Of a DNA stretch of 64,000 bases, positions 11,012 through 22,525 are shown piece by piece (the stretch's first letter is position 1; each line of letters begins with the position of its first letter). The notes beneath the pieces were generated by a model. It was not told the origin of the DNA and made no database searches. It saw only the letters and a list, made by a program, of their open reading frames with translations. A program made the position numbers and the translations under genes. Location: the NCBI GenBank assembly GCA_030490835.1, contig CM059972.1, positions 91,249,137 through 91,313,136 on the forward strand, in the 5' to 3' direction. This stretch comes from Annona cherimola (taxonomy: Eukaryota; Streptophyta; Magnoliopsida; Magnoliales; Annonaceae).

Positions 11012-12680
11012 GAACCTTTGCTTGTCCTCAAGCAAATACGAAATAATCAAATCATAGAATTTCAAAACTTAGCCTTTCAAGAACTTTGAGAAAAACCAAT
11101 GTAAATGATCATCAAAACTAGTGAGGATGTTGATTAAAAAACTTCGAAACAGAGCACTTGTCAAAATCTCAATCAAAAATTCCTTTTTATTAAATTAATA
11201 CTATACAACCTGTTACCGTTTCTGTTTTCAATCACTAAGAGTTCAAAAAATCCCGCAATATAAACTCCTAATTATCAAATATCCTGCTCTTTTATCCGGT
11301 TATTCAATACACACATTCAATAATTCAAGTAATGGTAATGATGCAAAAAAATATCAGTCAAATTACCTCATATACATCTCATCAAAGTCTTGCATCCAAA
11401 TTTCCTCTGCCAGCTCAATCAACCAATTCATGGATCATAAGGACTTAGTGGGACAACAATTACATTTAGCACAAGAAATAAAATTAAAAAAATTGAATCG
11501 TCTCCACATTGATTTGAGCCTCATTTTGCAATAGGAAATAATGTCACCCCCACACTTAGTGCTTTCATTTTTTAAAGCTTGTTCTTACCCTTGGTTTAAC
11601 AGTTTTTATTTAGAATTTATTTTTTTAAACCAAGTCCAGCAATAATTTCCCTCACCATATTCAGGTATCTAGGAAACTCTCTTTTTTTTTCTTTTTTTAA
11701 AAAATAACTCCCCTCACCATATTTCAGGTATTTAGAAAGTCATTTTCATCATTATCACAAGCTAGGAGGTCAAACTTTATTCACATTTTACTTTTCAGCT
11801 CAAAATTCAATTTCAACATTAGTTCAATTAAATGGGAATTGAGGTTTACGAAAGGAAATTTAAATTCATGCTCGTTGGGGTAAACAATGGCTATGCTCTC
11901 AAAGATAAGCTCGTCAGAAAAAAGGAATGTCTTAATCATGTCCATGAGCCGGTCAAATTGAGTTTTAGCTTTAAAAATTCTTTAACTAGAATAAGATTTT
12001 CATGTATATGGGAAAAATTACCTTTCAAAATAGCCCATCGTGTGCATTAGAAACAACCTTTGACAAATTAGAGAGGATTAATCTGATTTTTGTAAGAAAG
12101 AAAATTGTTTCCTTAGTATATTAGTTTCATTAAGTAATTCATGACAAAAAATTCAAGTATTTTCAACAAGTACATGTTCAAAAATAAATTTAACATCTCA
12201 CTAGAATTCAGTTATTTGCCTAACTCCAAGATTTTAAAATTCCAAGTATGGTTTGCTTATAAGACTTACACGAGTTCAAAGTGGGGTCTTAATCAATTCA
12301 AGGTTCAAAATTTTGTAAGATTTGCAAAAAAAATTCCAATTTTTTTTTCAAAATATGATAAAAGTTGTAATCAATGGGGTAATGAAAGAAATAGTTAGAG
12401 AAAATAGTACAATGCATTCACCATCACGTTTGAAACTAGCATTGTCCTCAATGCAATTCATGCCATCAAAAAAATATATCAACATTAGCTAGGAATTTTA
12501 AGAAATGTGAGATGTTGACTTCCCTGTGTTTGGTGAGTTGAACTAACTCTTCATCCTATGGTGTTTCCTATCCAGGTAGGCTCTGAAAAGTAATCAATAA
12601 AACTCTAAATTAAATAGTATCAAAATTCTAAAATAAAACAAACAGAAAGAAAAACTAAAACTCCCTTGAAAGAAAATAAA
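11012..12680 (-). other. noncoding part of the Tat-type element
   Basis: Open frames of 72 codons (11832-12050) and 85 codons (12141-12398) lie on the wrong strand and have no motif. The minus strand is full of stops. The block near 12685-12710 reads, on the minus strand, AGCGCTTCTTGGGAGGCAAC, a stretch often found after the short ORF in such elements. Confidence 0.6.
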
Positions 12681-12739
12681 AAATTTTAAGTTGCCTCCCA
12701 AGAAGCGCTTGGTTTAAAGTCATCGGCCTAACTTCAGAT

Positions 12740-13880
12740 TGCATCAACCAACGCCCAATCTTTCAAATACAAGTTCATGCTGGTCTTTTTTTAATTTCTC
12801 TTGTGGTGCTTTCCGCACTCTTGTGAAATTTGGACTATCACTAGACGTGATATCCAATATCTCCTTTTGCAGCGGCATCTTGTTGTGGTTTCCTGTAAAA
12901 TCGTAGATGTTGTTATTGTCTAAAAAAGGATCTAAATAAGATGAGAGAGAAATTTTCCTAAAGTTATTATAATTAATATGCATTTCTTTAGGATTTGTGC
13001 AATATTTAGTAGCTCTCTGTGGAAAAATAAACGATGGCATATGTAGCTCTGATGGTATAAATGACTCCTCGATCCTTGTTTCTTTGAATGAGCTAGTTGC
13101 TTTAATTTTCTCGCTGCTTTCATCTTAAGTTTGCTTGAAATTTAATTAATTTTAGAACTGCTCTATATTATAATCTTGCACCTCATTCTCCTCCTGGTTC
13201 TCATAATTCAGAACGTCTTCGTGATATGGTTGGTTTGGAATATGCACTTGTTCATCTGCATACATCTCATTCTTTGTTTGATCTTTATTAATCGAGATAA
13301 TTTCATTATAATCCTCAGAAAAATTCATAGAGTCCATGCATGGTTGAATAGGAGGTTCGTCAAAGTTCTCATTTAAATGGTTTGCTTGTCGTGCAACTTT
13401 TTCTCCTAGAACCAGAAGATGCTTTTTCATTTGACCAAGTTCTTGAAGAAGATGTTTTAAAATTTTGTTAGTAGCAGATCCTTCAGGCTATGGTAAAACT
13501 GTTGGTAAAATGGAGGAAGAAAAATTTTCTACCATGTTTTATAATAAAAGTCATGATATTGAGGTGGAATGCAGTTTTGATCATATTGAAAAGGAAGATT
13601 ATCGGACCAGAGAAAGTTTGAATGTGTAGGCCCATCAAGATTGTGAGTGCTTGATAAAGGGTTTTGAACAAGGTGGGAGTTGTCATGGTTGTAAAAATTT
13701 TATTGCTCATATCCTAAGTCTTGTTAGTATGGTGTATTTATCATGGAAGTCCACTCTCCATATGAATTATACTGGTTCGCTACTTCACAATTCTCATAAA
13801 ATTCATTAGCAATCATTTTATCATCATGAAAATATTTATCACTCGTTCTATCATTATAAATTTGATTATAGTATGCCATC
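12740..13880 (-). pseudogene. broken short ORF region of the Tat-type element
   Basis: On the minus strand a start near 13878 gives MAYYNQIYNDRTSDKYF and continues in an acidic, Asn/Tyr/Gln-rich sequence. It is broken by several stops and frameshifts. Later pieces are open at 13430-13152 (92 codons, containing FDEPPIQPCMDSMNFSEDY) and 13040-12744 (98 codons). No zinc knuckle, protease or polymerase motif is seen. It is probably the decayed internal ORF of a non-autonomous family. Its function is unknown. Confidence 0.5.
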
Positions 13881-14007
13881 AAACAAATTTTTAGAAAAAT
13901 AAAAGAAAAGAAATTCTAATAAAAAAGATAAATAAATAGAGGATAGAAAAATAGAAGAAGAAAAAAAAGAAAAGTATTTAAATACAAAGTCCTAAATGAC
14001 GCCGAAT

Positions 14008-14025
14008 TCCCCAGCAACGGCGCCA
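14008..14025 (-). other. primer binding site, tRNA-Asp type
   Basis: On the minus strand this reads TGGCGCCGTTGCTGGGGA, just inside the element's 5' LTR. It matches the 3' end of plant tRNA-Asp with one difference by memory. This fixes the element's orientation and supports the Tat/Athila side of Ty3/gypsy. Confidence 0.85.
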
Positions 14026-14032
14026 AAATACT

Positions 14033-15362
14033 TGTTCGTAATCTCACCGCAAGTGCACAGGTTGTAGATTGTAGTATATAAATATCGATTAACAGGGAAT
14101 TTGGGACTAAGACGTTAGATCTAAATACTTTCTAACCAAATAAGATAAGGAGAAAAAAGCATAGAAAAAAGAAAAGTTGATCTGTGGAACGTAGAAAGGG
14201 ATTAGAAATCATAAAATTGAGAACACCTAGGATCTAAGATTTCACATAAGTCTTCTATAACGAATACATGAAGTGTTTATTTAATCAAGATATTATGTAT
14301 TAAAGGAGAACTATAATTAAATTATCCTTATACCTTCTCTCGAAACCTACAAAACATATCCTAATCTTCTTAACCACATATTTTCATGGGATTAAGTCAA
14401 TGAGAATCCATTAAGTTCTGTGGAAGTTCATGGAATTCCTCAAGATTATCATGTCTATTCTCATGGTCTTAGATTTTAATATATTAGACTTCCACCTCTC
14501 GGTTCCATCACCTAATATATGGGAATTATTGTCAAAATGTAGGCCTTCGCTCCAAGCAAGCATTAAATAACAAGATATTAAATTAACACACAATATCAGT
14601 CATAAATAAATCAAAGCACAATACCCGCTACATTATACGTATGCTGTATCCTAAACCCTAGATTAAGGGTTTAGTCTAGCATGTTTATAATAAAAATCAA
14701 ATACAAAATAATATTGTATTCAAAATCCATTACAAACAAGACAACTAAATCAAAATAGAAGAAGTAAAGGAAAACTTATTGATTAGAAGCCTCGATGGTG
14801 TCTCGACTGCCTCAAGCAACTCGCTACGTCTCCTCTTGCCTCGTGCTCTATGCCTTCTCTCGCTCTCCGGACCTCAACCCAAGCTCCTTAGGACATTCTC
14901 AAATGCCTTAAGATGTCTCCCACAAGTGTTTATATAGAGGTGAGGGGCGTGAACAGTAACTTGCACATGATCAGTAATTTACGCATAACGCATAAATAAC
15001 TACAGTGTGCAAACAGTACACATGAACAGTGCTTGCATGAGTAGTACACGTGAACAGTGCACATAAATAGTACGATGCATGAACAGTAACTGCGTAAAAA
15101 TAGTGTCTTGCATGAAACACAATTTTGCTTCAGATTTGAGTCTTAAATTTGTAATTTACTCCTGCTTTCATCAACGCTTATCAATTTGTCCATGTTGTAT
15201 ACTAAAATTACACGTATTCCTCCTGCTTTACATAAATCAGTTAATCGTGAGTATTTTATGCTTTGTAAAGCTAAATCAATCAAAATATAGCTTAAAGTAT
15301 CTTAAATACTCAAATTCTTCTTAATTAATAATCAAAATTCATAATATAAATGTGACTCAACA
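14033..15362 (-). repeat. LTR of the Tat-type element (5' LTR in element orientation)
   Basis: 1330 bp, starting TGTTCGTAATCTCACCGC and ending GTGACTCAACA on the plus strand. It is followed at once by the CCTTA duplication (15363-15367). It has an extra segment of about 25 bp near 15295-15325 relative to the other LTR. Confidence 0.9.
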
Positions 15363-15367
15363 CCTTA

Positions 15368-16450
15368 CTAGAATGTATAATCAACTAATTAAAAGTGAAA
15401 AATACCATCTAGGTATCAAATTTCTACATTACATAGATTTGCCACCACAACTAAGAGTTTTGTGACTCCTAATTGCCCACTGCATCTATCCTAAGGACGA
15501 TGGTCGAAACCAAGTTAACCCTTAAGAGGCTGAAATTCTATGGAAAGTTGCCAACAAGCACAGGGTCAATGTGCCTCGACTATTTTTGAAAACTCTAGAA
15601 TTGAAAAGGACAATCCAAGAGGAATTTTGCCTTGCGGAACATGAATCACTAAGATCCTGGGAAGATACCATGTTCATCTATCTAAACGAGGAGTCTTATG
15701 AAGTCTTGAAGCCAACCAACGCCATCAACAAAGCCTCACTAACTAGAAAGAAAATTGACCTTGAAGTTCAGAATTGCACAGCTTTAAGCTAGAATGGGAG
15801 GTGGTCCTCCACAAGGCTAAGACGGGGAGGCATATTAGGCAGCCCCAGTTCCATTTGAGGGGGAGGCTCATTCCCATCACTCACAACCACCTCCACCTCA
15901 TGTTCCAAGAGTTCCTACATCCCATGCATCTTTTTCGCCCCAATATCTCGAGCTACTGACTACTTTGCACACTATCCCTCTCACCCATCAACCTCCAATG
16001 TGATTCTAAATTATCTTCAAGCCATGAAGAGCAAAATTTTTCAAGAACTATTAACCTATCTCTCATGGAAGTCCATGGGAGGCAAGATAAATCAGAGCAA
16101 GAACTCAAAAATATCAAATACCACCTTGCCTCTGGCAGTAAGGGAAATCATCCCATCCCAAGTTACTAGACTTCGATCCATATTAGGGAGAGTCAGTCTG
16201 TGCTGAACCTAGTGTCGAAGATCATTTTATTCCTCCCTCTACACCCATTGACTTCTCTGACTCCCTCTCCAAGTACTCCACTTTGCTTTGTCAACTTACT
16301 TCTCAATAGCTCCCTTACCCCATATCCCCATTTTTCTTTAACAAATCACAACTCACCTTACAACTTTCTTTGCCTTCTTTTTGGTGATTCAAAAAAAGGA
16401 GGAGAAAGATTTGGATATTTGGGCCATTTTTTATGACTTTGGGATTGGGA
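15368..16450 (+). pseudogene. env-like ORF of the Sirevirus-like element, second part
   Basis: Across the CCTTA site the reading resumes in the style of the first part. It has TRMYNQLIKSEKYHLGIKFL (near 15367-15425), then an IAHCIYPKDDGRNQVNP segment and an open block at 15571-15792 (with RVNVPRLFLKTLELKRT). A Pro/His-rich tail follows to about 16000. Frameshifts and stops break it repeatedly. The order matches the C-terminal half of env-like/plant-transposon-domain proteins. Confidence is limited because the assignment rests on general resemblance. Confidence 0.5.
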
Positions 16451-16810
16451 TAATTTTTTCTTGTTTTTTCTCTTTTTATTTTTGGGTAGGCTGTACCTAG
16501 GGACAATGTAAATGTTTTGCTAAAAAAGGTGGCTTGTTATGAATACTTTGAATGAATTGGCATTTTTTCTTAAATGAATGATATGAAGTGAATGAAATAT
16601 CATGAATATCTTGCTAAATGAAATGTTATGAATGTTTTGATATGGACAAGTGAATGCAATGCTATAAATGGTTTGGTTTGAATACCATGTTAAATGAAAT
16701 GATTGACTGAATCACTGACTTAGATGAACATTAATTGCAAAGTATGACATGCTTCCACAATTTGCAAAAAACTCTCAAATGAAAGAAAGACATATATTAA
16801 ATTAGTTTTG
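16451..16810. other. noncoding spacer between env-like ORF and 3' LTR
   Basis: AT-rich with repeated 'aatgaaatg' and 'gaatg' words and no coding sequence. This fits the untranslated region before the polypurine tract. Confidence 0.5.
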
Positions 16811-16814
16811 TTAA

Positions 16815-16833
16815 TCATCAAAAAGGGGAAGAT
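16815..16833 (+). other. polypurine tract of the Sirevirus-like element
   Basis: The stretch ATCATCAAAAAGGGG followed by AAGAT sits directly before the LTR start TGTTGTG. This form of polypurine tract is characteristic of Sireviruses. Confidence 0.85.
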
Positions 16834-18472
16834 TGTTGTGAAATAAATAGAAAATCAAGCACAACTCCTATTTTGATGATAAACAACTCAATTTGTGAAG
16901 TTTTTAAATACTAATAAGTGTGTTAGATTGGTTCAAGATTAGAAAGTTTCAAGCTCAAGGCATAACAGGTCAAGTCGCAGAGTTAATTCGACTTAGGCAT
17001 CAACTTAAATTAAGTAGATACCCGAGTCGACTCCAGTATCGACTTCAGCAGACGATTTTTGGACAACGTTGAAAACGTGGATGCGTGAGCAGACAAAGTT
17101 GCAGCTGAAGTCGACTTCGTATGCAACTTGGGTCAAGTCGCAACCCAAGTCGACTTCGCGAGCGACTTGGATGAGCTTCAGGATTCCAATGCTAAACTCG
17201 ATTCGCAACCTAAGTCAACTCTGACATATGACTTGGGTGAATTCCCATTTGAAGTCGACTCAGTCATGCCACTTGAGTCAAGGCGTAACTTAAGTCAACC
17301 CTAGCATTTGACTTGAGCATAAGAAAGTTCAAAACAAGAAGATTCAAGATCAAGAATAACAAGAATGACTAAACATCCCTACCTTGCTATGATACAACAA
17401 TCCAAGTCACAAGGTTATTGATAAAGTTTCAAAGAGATAATGACCAAGTGCATGAAGAAAAGGAACAACGTTCTATTTGCAAAATGAACGTATTTGAAGC
17501 TATGATATGAAGAAACAAAGGACATATATGCCAAGCAACTATGCTTGTGAATTATTAAAAGTTCAAATGAGCATAATGAACTGTGAAATCGCAATCCAAG
17601 ACGACTTCACCTGTGACTTAGGCCAAGTTTTAGACCAAGTTGACATCAAAATGGAACTTGAGACTTGAAGATCGAAGTGCTAAAGATCAAAGTCACAACC
17701 TAAGTAGGCTTTAGTCTACGACTTGGGCGAAGTCCCACTCGAAGTCAACTCCGAGCGTGACTTAGATCATAATGATCGAAAAATGTGAACATTGGTACAT
17801 TAAATGCCCGCCACCTAGCTCGTAACATTCGAATTTATTCCCTCTCTATTTAAGATACATCAAATGTAGAGGAGACAGTTAGCAAGAGTATTGATTAAGC
17901 TTTCGCCTTCTAACTTAAAAGCTTTTAAGTAATCATTTAAGTGCTCTGTAAGAAGAACACTGCCATTTATTGGAAGCGCTGAAGCGATCTTTCTCAAATT
18001 CACTCTACATGTTCTTCCTTGTGCTGAAACTTCTTCTACACCATCTGTAAAATGTAGACACTTCTTTTTATTCGCTCGTCTGTGATTCCACTTGATTTGT
18101 TATTGGAGACCAAGATCAAGTGAAGAAAGTAGTGTGTGGTTAGAATGTAACTCACTACTTACTTATGTGAAAATTGTAAAGGCCCTCTAGAGGTAGAATC
18201 TAAAAGAGAGCAAGCGCTCTAGTTGTAATATTATTGATATAGTGGACCTCAAGATACAACGGTGTGCTCTTAGAAAAGTGGAGTAGGGACGGTTGTCCCG
18301 AACTACTATAATCTTGTGTGTCTGGTATTATTACCTTATTTATATCTCTATTCTCGACTTTTTCATTCATGGAGACCAAATCTACAAGGGGTTAAAATTA
18401 ATATGTTGAACGAATTTCAAAAGAACCCAATTCACTCCCCTCTTAAATTTTTCCATAAATTCAAGACCAACA
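16834..18472 (+). repeat. 3' LTR of the Sirevirus-like element
   Basis: About 1639 bp, starting TGTTGTGAAATAAA after the polypurine tract. It ends near TTCAAGACCAACA, preceded by a TTCACTCCCC block usual near the 3' edge of such LTRs. A TATA-like CTATTTAAG lies near 17846. No second LTR is in the window, so the right edge relies on the TG...CA rule only. Confidence 0.75.
16970..17770 (+). repeat. array of AAGTCGACTT-type palindromes in the LTR
   Basis: The U3 part holds many imperfect palindromes built around GTCGAC, for example near 17028, 17110, 17150 and 17250. They alternate with 'gacttgggt' and 'gcaacctaagt'. The array lies upstream of the TATA-like box near 17846, where enhancer-like repeats of Sirevirus LTRs are known to occur. 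Confidence 0.75.
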
Positions 18473-18489
18473 GAAACTATTAACCAATT

Positions 18490-18930
18490 CAGAATCTAAT
18501 AAGTAACTTGGGAGTGGTCTGACCTTCATGATTTCCTTCTTAATCCACGTCTCTAAAGAACTGTACTTATTGTCTGTCACCTATCTGCTGTTTAGCCCCT
18601 TCTCTAATGACGGCTTCAGCCTTCATGATGCATTTCAATGTTTAGAAATTCCATGTTTGGGTTTTGCAATCCTAAATGCTTTTATTGGAGAAATACTTAA
18701 CTTTAAGAGTCTTATGACACATCAAGTCTAAATTCCTCATTTAGCCTCCAAAATTTCTTTGTAAGAAACACGTAATTAAAGGTCATTAAGTCTTTGAAGC
18801 CCATACTGCCCATAGCCTTTAGGTTACACATATCTCTTCATGCAATCCAACTTATTTTTCTTTTGCCCATTCTCACCCTACCAGAACTTGCTAACCAACC
18901 TCATTAGTTCCAACTTTCAATTCTATTAAA
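18490..18930 (-). pseudogene. LINE (non-LTR retrotransposon) ORF2 fragment
   Basis: On the minus strand the translation reads GRVRMGKRKISWIA, then KAMGSMGFKDLMTFNYVFL and KKFW. After a frameshift it reads LKVKYFSNKS, and later KQQIGDRQ. These match the order seen at the end of plant LINE reverse transcriptases: a '...WDKLCRPKEKGGLGFRDL' type block, then 'KYFP' and 'WRIGDG' type blocks. Stops and a frameshift show decay. The fragment abuts the Sirevirus LTR end, so the LTR element may have landed in it. Confidence 0.65.
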
Positions 18931-20125
18931 TTTAAGCAACATGTAACATTCCAACATTCTATTCCATTCTTTTAAATTCAAGCAACCTATAACACTCCAT
19001 TCCATTCCATGAAAATAATTTCAAATCAAAACAACCTAAATCATTGAATGCCATGAAAGTAAGTCTAAATCCAAGCAATTCCATCACTATGTACTCTATT
19101 ACAATTGATCTTTAAATTTCTGCAATAGTTTTATATCTAAGACATTTTTCACATTGTTAAAGAATGACAATAATAAGAACAAGACTTAATAGAGTAATAA
19201 GTAAGACTTCGCTTCTCTTGATGTTGTAACTAGTTTTATCACTCTTATGTCTCTCTCTTTTCATTTGCTTTTCCCATCTTCAAATCTCTCATCTTTACTG
19301 TTTGTTTCAATTGACACATTTCATACTTTATGTCACGTGTTTTTTCCATGTGACACATCTCTTAAATCATCAACACAATGTATAAAATCTCTTATATCCA
19401 TTATATTTTCTTATGATTGAAGGTCAAGACTTAGGTTTGGGATCAACTATCAGCTTGAATATCATCCTTCCAAATAATCTTACTTTTTGATAAAGATCTT
19501 TGATTCACAAATGTAAAAAGCTTATAGCATGTGAAGCATCCTATAAAAGACAAAAAACAATAAAATGAAATAAGTTTAGCTAGTGTGCAATATAAGTATA
19601 GAATGAGTGTACATGTATACATAATGAATAATATCGGTCTTACATGAAATCGTGGATATCAAAGAAACCACTAGCTTGGATTTTGTGAGGAATAAGCGGT
19701 TAGAAACACCAATGGTAAACCACATGAACATACATAAGTCTTACCTCCATGTGACGTAGTTCTTGCACATGAAAATGTCATTTCACTTGTGCCCACCTAT
19801 TTGATAAGAGAAGAAAACACTTAATTCAAGATATTATAATACCCAATATTTAGAAGCAACATGAGGTCAAAGAAAGAAACTATAATATAAGATGAAGAAC
19901 CAAAACATACCATGACCTCGACCTCAACCTCAACCTCAGTCCATAGAAGTGCAATCATCATCATCAATTGAAGTGGAGATATCAACTGAGCTTGGGAACT
20001 TGACGGTAGGGCAATTCTATTTGTCACAGCCCATGATAAAATTGTGTTTTGTTGCATGACTATTCTAAAAGTCCTTTCATGCATTTCGGAGATTTTCTTT
20101 TTGTTAGTGAAACATAAACGGTTAA
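18931..20125. other. AT-rich spacer, no gene seen
   Basis: Near 18910-19085 the words 'ttccattcca', 'aagcaac' and 'ccatgaaa' recur, possibly a decayed MITE or minisatellite. Between 19800 and 20125 the minus strand may hold the untranslated tail of the FAR1-like pseudogene. A Glu/Val coding-like hexamer repeat (gaggtc on the minus strand) lies at 19914-19940. Confidence 0.45.
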
Positions 20126-22229
20126 GATGCTACAAGCTTGTGAATTTTATGAGGCTATTACGCCACAAGAAACACATACTTTATTACCCAAATTTGCATT
20201 TAATCATTGGTGCATAAGGTTGAAGTTATCGCTTGACACCACTATGGGATATCCTCTTATAATAACTTCATCCTTACTATCGGTCTCTGTACATGGAGGC
20301 TTAAGCAACGCCGAAAGTGCAATAGTCATCTTCTTCATATTTTCTTTGATAATTTCAATTGCATCCAAATTATGCAAAGCCTTGTTTCTAATATAAGACT
20401 ACCATTTGGATAATGTATGACTATGAATAACAAAAGATTGTATAACTTTCTTCTCACTAGTTGTGGTCAAATGTCTAAATTTAAATATTGAATCTTGTGT
20501 CCATCATGGTAATATATGAAATGGAGGGGCAATTTTTAGTTTTTGAAAGTAAAATAATGTGCTAGTATGTTAGCAAACAATACCACATGACTAAAATTTT
20601 AGGCACATGTAGGAGGCAACCATTTCCTCTACATTCCACGTGATGGCCTTTTTCCTTGGTCTCATCTTCTCCTTCTAACAAGAAGACTTGCCATTGTTGC
20701 ATTGCCATCACATCTACGATGTTCTCTACAATATGGTACATACATTTAACCACTTACGTCTGAAATTCTAAGAAGATATTCCTAGTATACACCTTTGTCA
20801 TATGAGCTTCAATGCTGTATTTAGTTTTCAACTTAGGATAGCATAAAAGGTCATGGAATTAGCTTTGCTTCAACCTCACGTCTCTGCGCAAGTGCTTTAT
20901 TATAGTCATTTAAAAAATCAATTAAATTCGAATTTTGAGATTTAAACTCCATAAAAAATCGCTAATACCCTTGCTTCATTGGGTCTTCTAATGCCTCTTG
21001 AGAATATCTTTTCATGTAATTAGGAACCCACATATGATGAATATCCTTCATATGTCATAACCACACGTTCTCTTGTGGCTCAAATTTCTCTATCATTGCT
21101 TGTCAATTAATTAAATTCCTCTTTGTTATTAGTGCCAAACAAAAAGTAGTTTCTTTTGCCTTGAATATAGGATGCAGATAAATGATATGAGATAATTTCT
21201 TTGATAATTTTTTATATGTAGGCCAAAGCATAAGAGACGATTAGTATTTGAAGATACTGTTGTTATTATTGCTCCAATTAATGTACCTTGATATATGATG
21301 ATGGTCGTAGAATGGACTCGACCCATTACATCTACTCAAGTCATGAACAACCACTTGAAGTCTTCACCTATCTCTCCAAAAAGAAAGCTTGCACCAAATA
21401 AATATGTTTGCTTGTGGTGATTGACGTTGGCAAAAGGAACAAATGGCACATCATACTCATTTTTCTTTATGTGATGTCAAAAAATACTACGCTAAATATC
21501 AAATAATCTTCCGTTGATTTTTCATCTACTTGGAAACATGATATCAATCTCATATCCTCGTCGACCTAGACATCATACAAGAAATGACTATTATCATAGC
21601 TCTTAAAACATGTGTAACAAAGTATTTGCATTGTTCTCACGTACAATTTGTCGCTTTTTCCATAGAGCATTCCTAGCAGTCATTGCTGAATATTGAAGGT
21701 GAGAAGAATTACCCACGTCATTGATCATAAAATGAGTGGACGTAGCCACTCTAACTCTAGATGCTTTTGAAGATATGACTATATTTAGATCATCTTATGT
21801 GAACTTCTTATTTAACTACAATTTATGAGTCTTCATAGGAGTACAAAGTACATGATTATGTGTCTCTACGAACTAAGATACTTAACAAGTCATAAGCAGT
21901 GATAAAAATAATCTTTTTTTTCCTTGGATCTTCATTTGTAGCTTTTTTATCCATCTAATCAGCTTAAAGCACCTTAAGACATGCCTTGAAATTATCCTAC
22001 ACTTTAACTTACGAGTGACGTCATTTCTAACACTAAACTCACAATGTCAATCATAAGTGTTTAAAAATTAAAGGCTTCTTCTACTAACACATACTCTATG
22101 CTAATTTTTGATTTTATTTCAATTGCAACATCATCAACGAACAACCCATCTATATTTTGCAGACCACTTGGGTTGAATTCTCCATTAGATGCTCCTTCCT
22201 CATCTGGCATATTGACTAAACCACCTTTA

Positions 22230-22237
22230 GAAGCTAC
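22230..22237. repeat. target-site duplication GAAGCTAC, left copy
   Basis: An exact eight-base match to 22526-22533 on the other side of the MITE. An 8-bp duplication is diagnostic of hAT transposition. Confidence 0.9.
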
Positions 22238-22525
22238 TATGGGTGTAAATATGGTTAGTCTCATCCTGAACCCAGCTAACCCAACCTAATTTATAATAAG
22301 GTTGGGTTAGGCATTTTGAAAAAAATAAGTCATATAATATGAATTGAACTGACTTGATTTCAAAAGTAGATTGATTTGGGTTAGATGATTATCAACCCGA
22401 CTCGATCCCATTTCATATATTAATGCAAAAGGTATGAAAATAGCATTGAAACTAGTGTTGGGTTGAAATTTTGTAAGGTGAGTTAGAGTTGTGTTTACCC
22501 CAACCCGACTTGATTTACATTCCTA
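22238..22525. mobile_element. hAT-type MITE inserted in the FAR1-like pseudogene
   Basis: 288 bp with ends TATGGGTGTAAAT and (as reverse complement) TAGGAATGTAAATC. It is flanked by the perfect 8-bp duplication GAAGCTAC. Inside are several CAACCCGACT / GGGTTGGGTT stretches in both orientations. There is no ORF of its own. Taking out the element and one duplication copy leaves the host reading frame uninterrupted at that point. This suggests that the FAR1-like ORF was still open there when the MITE arrived. Confidence 0.9.

Larger units (their letters stand above)
9649..15362 (-). mobile_element. complete non-autonomous Ty3/gypsy Tat-type LTR retrotransposon
   Basis: Two LTRs (9649-10996 and 14033-15362) flank a 3.0-kb internal region, with a perfect CCTTA target duplication outside. 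LTRs begin TG and end CA in either orientation. The primer binding site (14008-14025) and polypurine tract (10997-11011) show that the element points to the minus strand. No reverse transcriptase, integrase or protease motif is visible inside. Only a short, broken Asn/Tyr-rich ORF region remains, so mobilisation would have required another element's enzymes. In the first 60 aligned LTR bases I count 3 differences, and there is a roughly 25-bp indel near the plus-strand right end of the LTRs. It is therefore not a very recent insertion. Confidence 0.9.
7650..18472 (+). mobile_element. 5'-truncated Sirevirus-like Ty1/copia retrotransposon, split by a nested element
   Basis: In order it holds the end of pol (RT-RNase H), an env-like ORF, a polypurine tract ATCATCAAAAAGGGG, and a 3' LTR. 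The order pol, env-like ORF, this type of polypurine tract and a long LTR matches the Sirevirus lineage of Ty1/copia. Everything 5' of mid-RT, including gag, integrase and the 5' LTR, is missing from the window. Many stops and frameshifts show it is dead. A Tat-type gypsy element (9649-15362) sits inside its env-like ORF, so this element is the older of the two. Confidence 0.8.
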
